A stretch of DNA of 15,466 nucleotides, taken from the NCBI GenBank assembly GCA_016297495.1, contig JAEDGN010000049.1, forward strand, positions 1 through 15,466, in the 5' to 3' direction. Positions 14,190 to 15,466 of this stretch are shown piece after piece. The position numbers were made by a program, and so were the translations under genes. Source of the stretch: Coprococcus sp. GTDB lineage: Bacteria; Bacillota; Clostridia; Lachnospirales; Lachnospiraceae. Numbering within the stretch: position 1 is the stretch's first letter; every line of letters begins with the position of its first letter. The notes under the pieces are model-generated. The model saw only the letters and a program-made list of their open reading frames with translations. It was not told the DNA's origin and did no database searches.

Positions 14190-14734
14190 ATGAGAAGAAG
14201 ACAGAGTTGAGGTGGTTTAGTGTGCCGGAATGGAAGAAGGAGGAGCAATACCTTCGTGAACGTCACAAAGCAGGATGGCGATTTACCGGTGTGACATTTC
14301 CGGGATTTTATCATTTTGAGGCATGTGAACCGGAGGATGTGGTCTATCAGCTGGATTACAATCAGGAGGGACTGGCTCACAAGGATGAGTATGTACAGAT
14401 GTTTCGGGACTGTGGATGGGAATATCTGCTGGATTTTGTGGGGTACAGTTATTTCCGTAAACCGGTCTCAGAGATGGATGATAAGAACGAGGAGATTTTT
14501 TGTGATGATGCGTCCCGTCTGGATATGATCAGGCGAACATTTAAAGGCAGGGTGCTGCCGCTGGTCGTTTTATTCTGCTGTATTATTGTTCCACAGTTAT
14601 TGATGCAGTTTAATCTGGAACGTACGATTAATAAAGTGCTTTTTGGGTGCTATGTTGTGCTGTTTGTTGTATATTTGCTTCTGTTTATGCAGTTTGGTTA
14701 TCAGTACTGGAAGTTAAAAAAAGAACTGGAATAA
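14186..14734 (+). CDS. DUF2812-type membrane protein
   Basis: A 182-residue protein of the DUF2812 type that often accompanies PadR regulators. The soluble N-terminal domain (1-115) has the family features: KTELRWFSVPEWKKEEQYL (5-23), a GWRFTGV strand (30-36), the aromatic FPGFYHFE (38-45), QLDY (55-58), and the GWEYLLDFVGYSYFRKP block (77-93). Two membrane helices follow at about 123-141 and 150-170, then a short charged tail. The soluble domain is probably cytoplasmic. It starts inside the end of the PadR gene and the next gene begins 34 bp after its stop, so all three belong to one transcript. The molecular function of DUF2812 is not known; a ligand sensor or anti-repressor is a plausible guess from context. 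Confidence 0.85.
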   Translation: MNEKKTELRWFSVPEWKKEEQYLRERHKAGWRFTGVTFPGFYHFEACEPEDVVYQLDYNQEGLAHKDEYVQMFRDCGWEYLLDFVGYSYFRKPVSEMDDKNEEIFCDDASRLDMIRRTFKGRVLPLVVLFCCIIVPQLLMQFNLERTINKVLFGCYVVLFVVYLLLFMQFGYQYWKLKKELE

Positions 14735-14768
14735 ACAGATATAGCATTGGGAGGAAAGGGTGATAGAT

Positions 14769-15074
14769 ATGAAGGAATTTATTATGGCGGCATTTCCATG
14801 GGTCTGCATAGGTCTGGTGGTGGCTGTACTGGCTGCGCAGATGAGCCGTAAAAAGAAAGCAGGAGATGAGCAGGAAAAGGCCGGGCAGCAAGGAAACTGT
14901 CAGGACATACAGGAGGAGACTGAGGACAGTGAGGAGAATTATATGACCACCGGTATGTGTCTGGGCATGTGTTTTGGCGTGGCCATCGGCACAGCGCTGG
15001 ATCAGCTGGCTTTGGGTATCAGCCTGGGAATGTTGATTGGTATGTGCGTGGGAATGAATATGAAAAAGAAATAA
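14769..15074 (+). CDS. Small membrane protein with two glycine zippers
   Basis: A 101-residue protein from ATG 14769, preferred over GTG 14760 because GGGAGGAAAGGG (14749-14760) lies 8 nt before it. A hydrophobic N-terminal helix (about 5-24) is followed by RKKK and a very acidic, Gln/Glu-rich linker (31-58). Two hydrophobic segments then carry perfect GxxxGxxxGxxxG patterns: Gly62, 66, 70 and 74 (GMCLGMCFGVAIG) and Gly83, 87, 91 and 95 (GISLGMLIGMCVG), joined by TALDQLAL and ended by MNMKKK. These look like a tight helical hairpin that could self-associate in the membrane. It is the third gene of the PadR cassette. I recall similar C-terminal segments in other Firmicutes, but no known function. 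Confidence 0.8.
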   Translation: MKEFIMAAFPWVCIGLVVAVLAAQMSRKKKAGDEQEKAGQQGNCQDIQEETEDSEENYMTTGMCLGMCFGVAIGTALDQLALGISLGMLIGMCVGMNMKKK

Positions 15075-15076
15075 TG

Positions 15077-15288
15077 ATGTAACTACTCAGCCTCTGTGTT
15101 TTTCTCAGCACAATACGGACAGTTTCCACCCTTCAGACACGCTCCCGCTCGATGAAAAACGCAGCGGTACTAAGGATTTTTGTTCATTTTATTCCAAAAA
15201 TCCAAGTACCGGCGTTTTTCAAACGGTTTTCAGGTGGAATCCTGCCGCATCTGTGCTGTCAGAGATAAACAAACTGAGTAGATAATGA
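15077..15288 (+). repeat. Palindromic repeat element, full copy (MITE-like)
   Basis: The left end ATGTAACTACTCAG (15077-15090) is answered by CTGAGTAGATAA (15273-15284), whose complement is TTATCTACTCAG. Further in, CAGCACAATACGGACAG (15106-15122) matches the complement of 15243-15259, both arms have TTCCACC, and the core is a long hairpin (15154-15220). The whole is an imperfect palindrome of about 210 bp, with roughly 10 extra bases in the left arm. A related left arm lies at 13671-13756. No transposase is encoded. Confidence 0.75.
15154..15220. terminator. Core hairpin of the repeat, likely bidirectional terminator
   Basis: Three perfect stem blocks nest: GAAAAACGC (15154-15162) with GCGTTTTTC (15212-15220), GGTACT (15166-15171) with AGTACC (15205-15210), and GGATTTTTG (15174-15182) with CAAAAATCC (15195-15203). 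The loop is 12 nt. Either strand ends in GCGTTTTTC, so it could stop transcription from both sides, including that of the padR cassette. The T runs lie inside the stem, which makes efficiency uncertain. Confidence 0.5.
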
Positions 15289-15466
15289 TGGGGAAGGGGA
15301 TGAGGAACATCTTCTGAGATGTTGTAATCCTTTTTAAAACGAATCCATGGCTGGAACGGGCCATTATAACTGGGATTACCCGAGTCAGTAAGGAATCTGT
15401 TTTCTCAGATTTAAACAACCTGAAGGTTGTAACTACGACATCAGATGAATATGCCACATCATTTGG
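15289..15466. other. Right-edge region with small hairpins, no assignable gene
   Basis: No supported gene is seen. Short palindromes are present: AACATCT-TCTG-AGATGTT (near 15307-15324), AATCTG-TTTTCT-CAGATT (near 15396-15413) and ACAACC-TGAA-GGTTGT (15415-15430). On the - strand a frame is open from the window edge to about 15230 and ends inside the repeat's right arm. It could be the end of a gene starting beyond the window, but no family is recognised and no ribosome site is seen at its GTG (15457). Confidence 0.3.

Overview
The window looks like chromosome from a low-to-moderate GC anaerobic Firmicute, most likely a member of the Lachnospiraceae (Clostridia). The basis is the AGGAGG-type ribosome sites, the crotonase and 3-hydroxybutyryl-CoA dehydrogenase pair of the C4 (butyryl-CoA) pathway, a PurA of the variant type I associate with that family, and a gene pair I recognise as DUF5717 and DUF5716. 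Species cannot be fixed from the sequence. No CRISPR array, rRNA, transposase or phage gene was seen, and almost everything reads on the + strand.

Layout. Positions 1-511 carry five tRNA genes (Arg-UCU cut by the window edge, His-GUG, Gln-UUG, Lys-UUU, Leu-UAG). None encodes CCA, and two intrinsic terminators lie among them. A small orphan gene with a hydrophobic N-terminus follows (593-1147). Positions 1421-3104 hold crt and hbd, two consecutive steps of acetoacetyl-CoA reduction to crotonyl-CoA, closed by a strong terminator. A small XRE-type regulator (3340-3585) and purA (3708-4985, last branch to AMP) follow, again closed by a terminator. A degenerate VTC-like (polyphosphate polymerase fold) gene lies at 5199-5858 with its own promoter and terminator.

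Positions 5927-11695 form a two-gene operon. The first gene encodes a 1179-residue beta-sandwich plus alpha-solenoid protein (DUF5717-like). The second encodes a 713-residue Hsp70/actin-fold protein with damaged nucleotide loops and a helical tail (DUF5716-like). The second gene's ribosome site overlaps the first gene's stop codon, so the two are probably translated together and work together. This is the best candidate here for an undescribed system. An FrmB-like esterase (11815-12558) with its own promoter and a D-2-hydroxyacid dehydrogenase (12707-13747) follow.

The right end holds a PadR-controlled cassette (13757-15074): a PadR repressor, a DUF2812-type membrane protein and a small protein with two perfect glycine zippers. 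Its strong promoter overlaps candidate operators and leads into four tandem 15-bp units. The cassette is bracketed by two copies of an undescribed repeat family. The right copy (about 15077-15288) is a roughly 210-bp imperfect palindrome. The left copy (13671-13756) is a half-element that supplies the last residues and stop codon of the dehydrogenase. A short related fragment follows the DUF5716-like gene.
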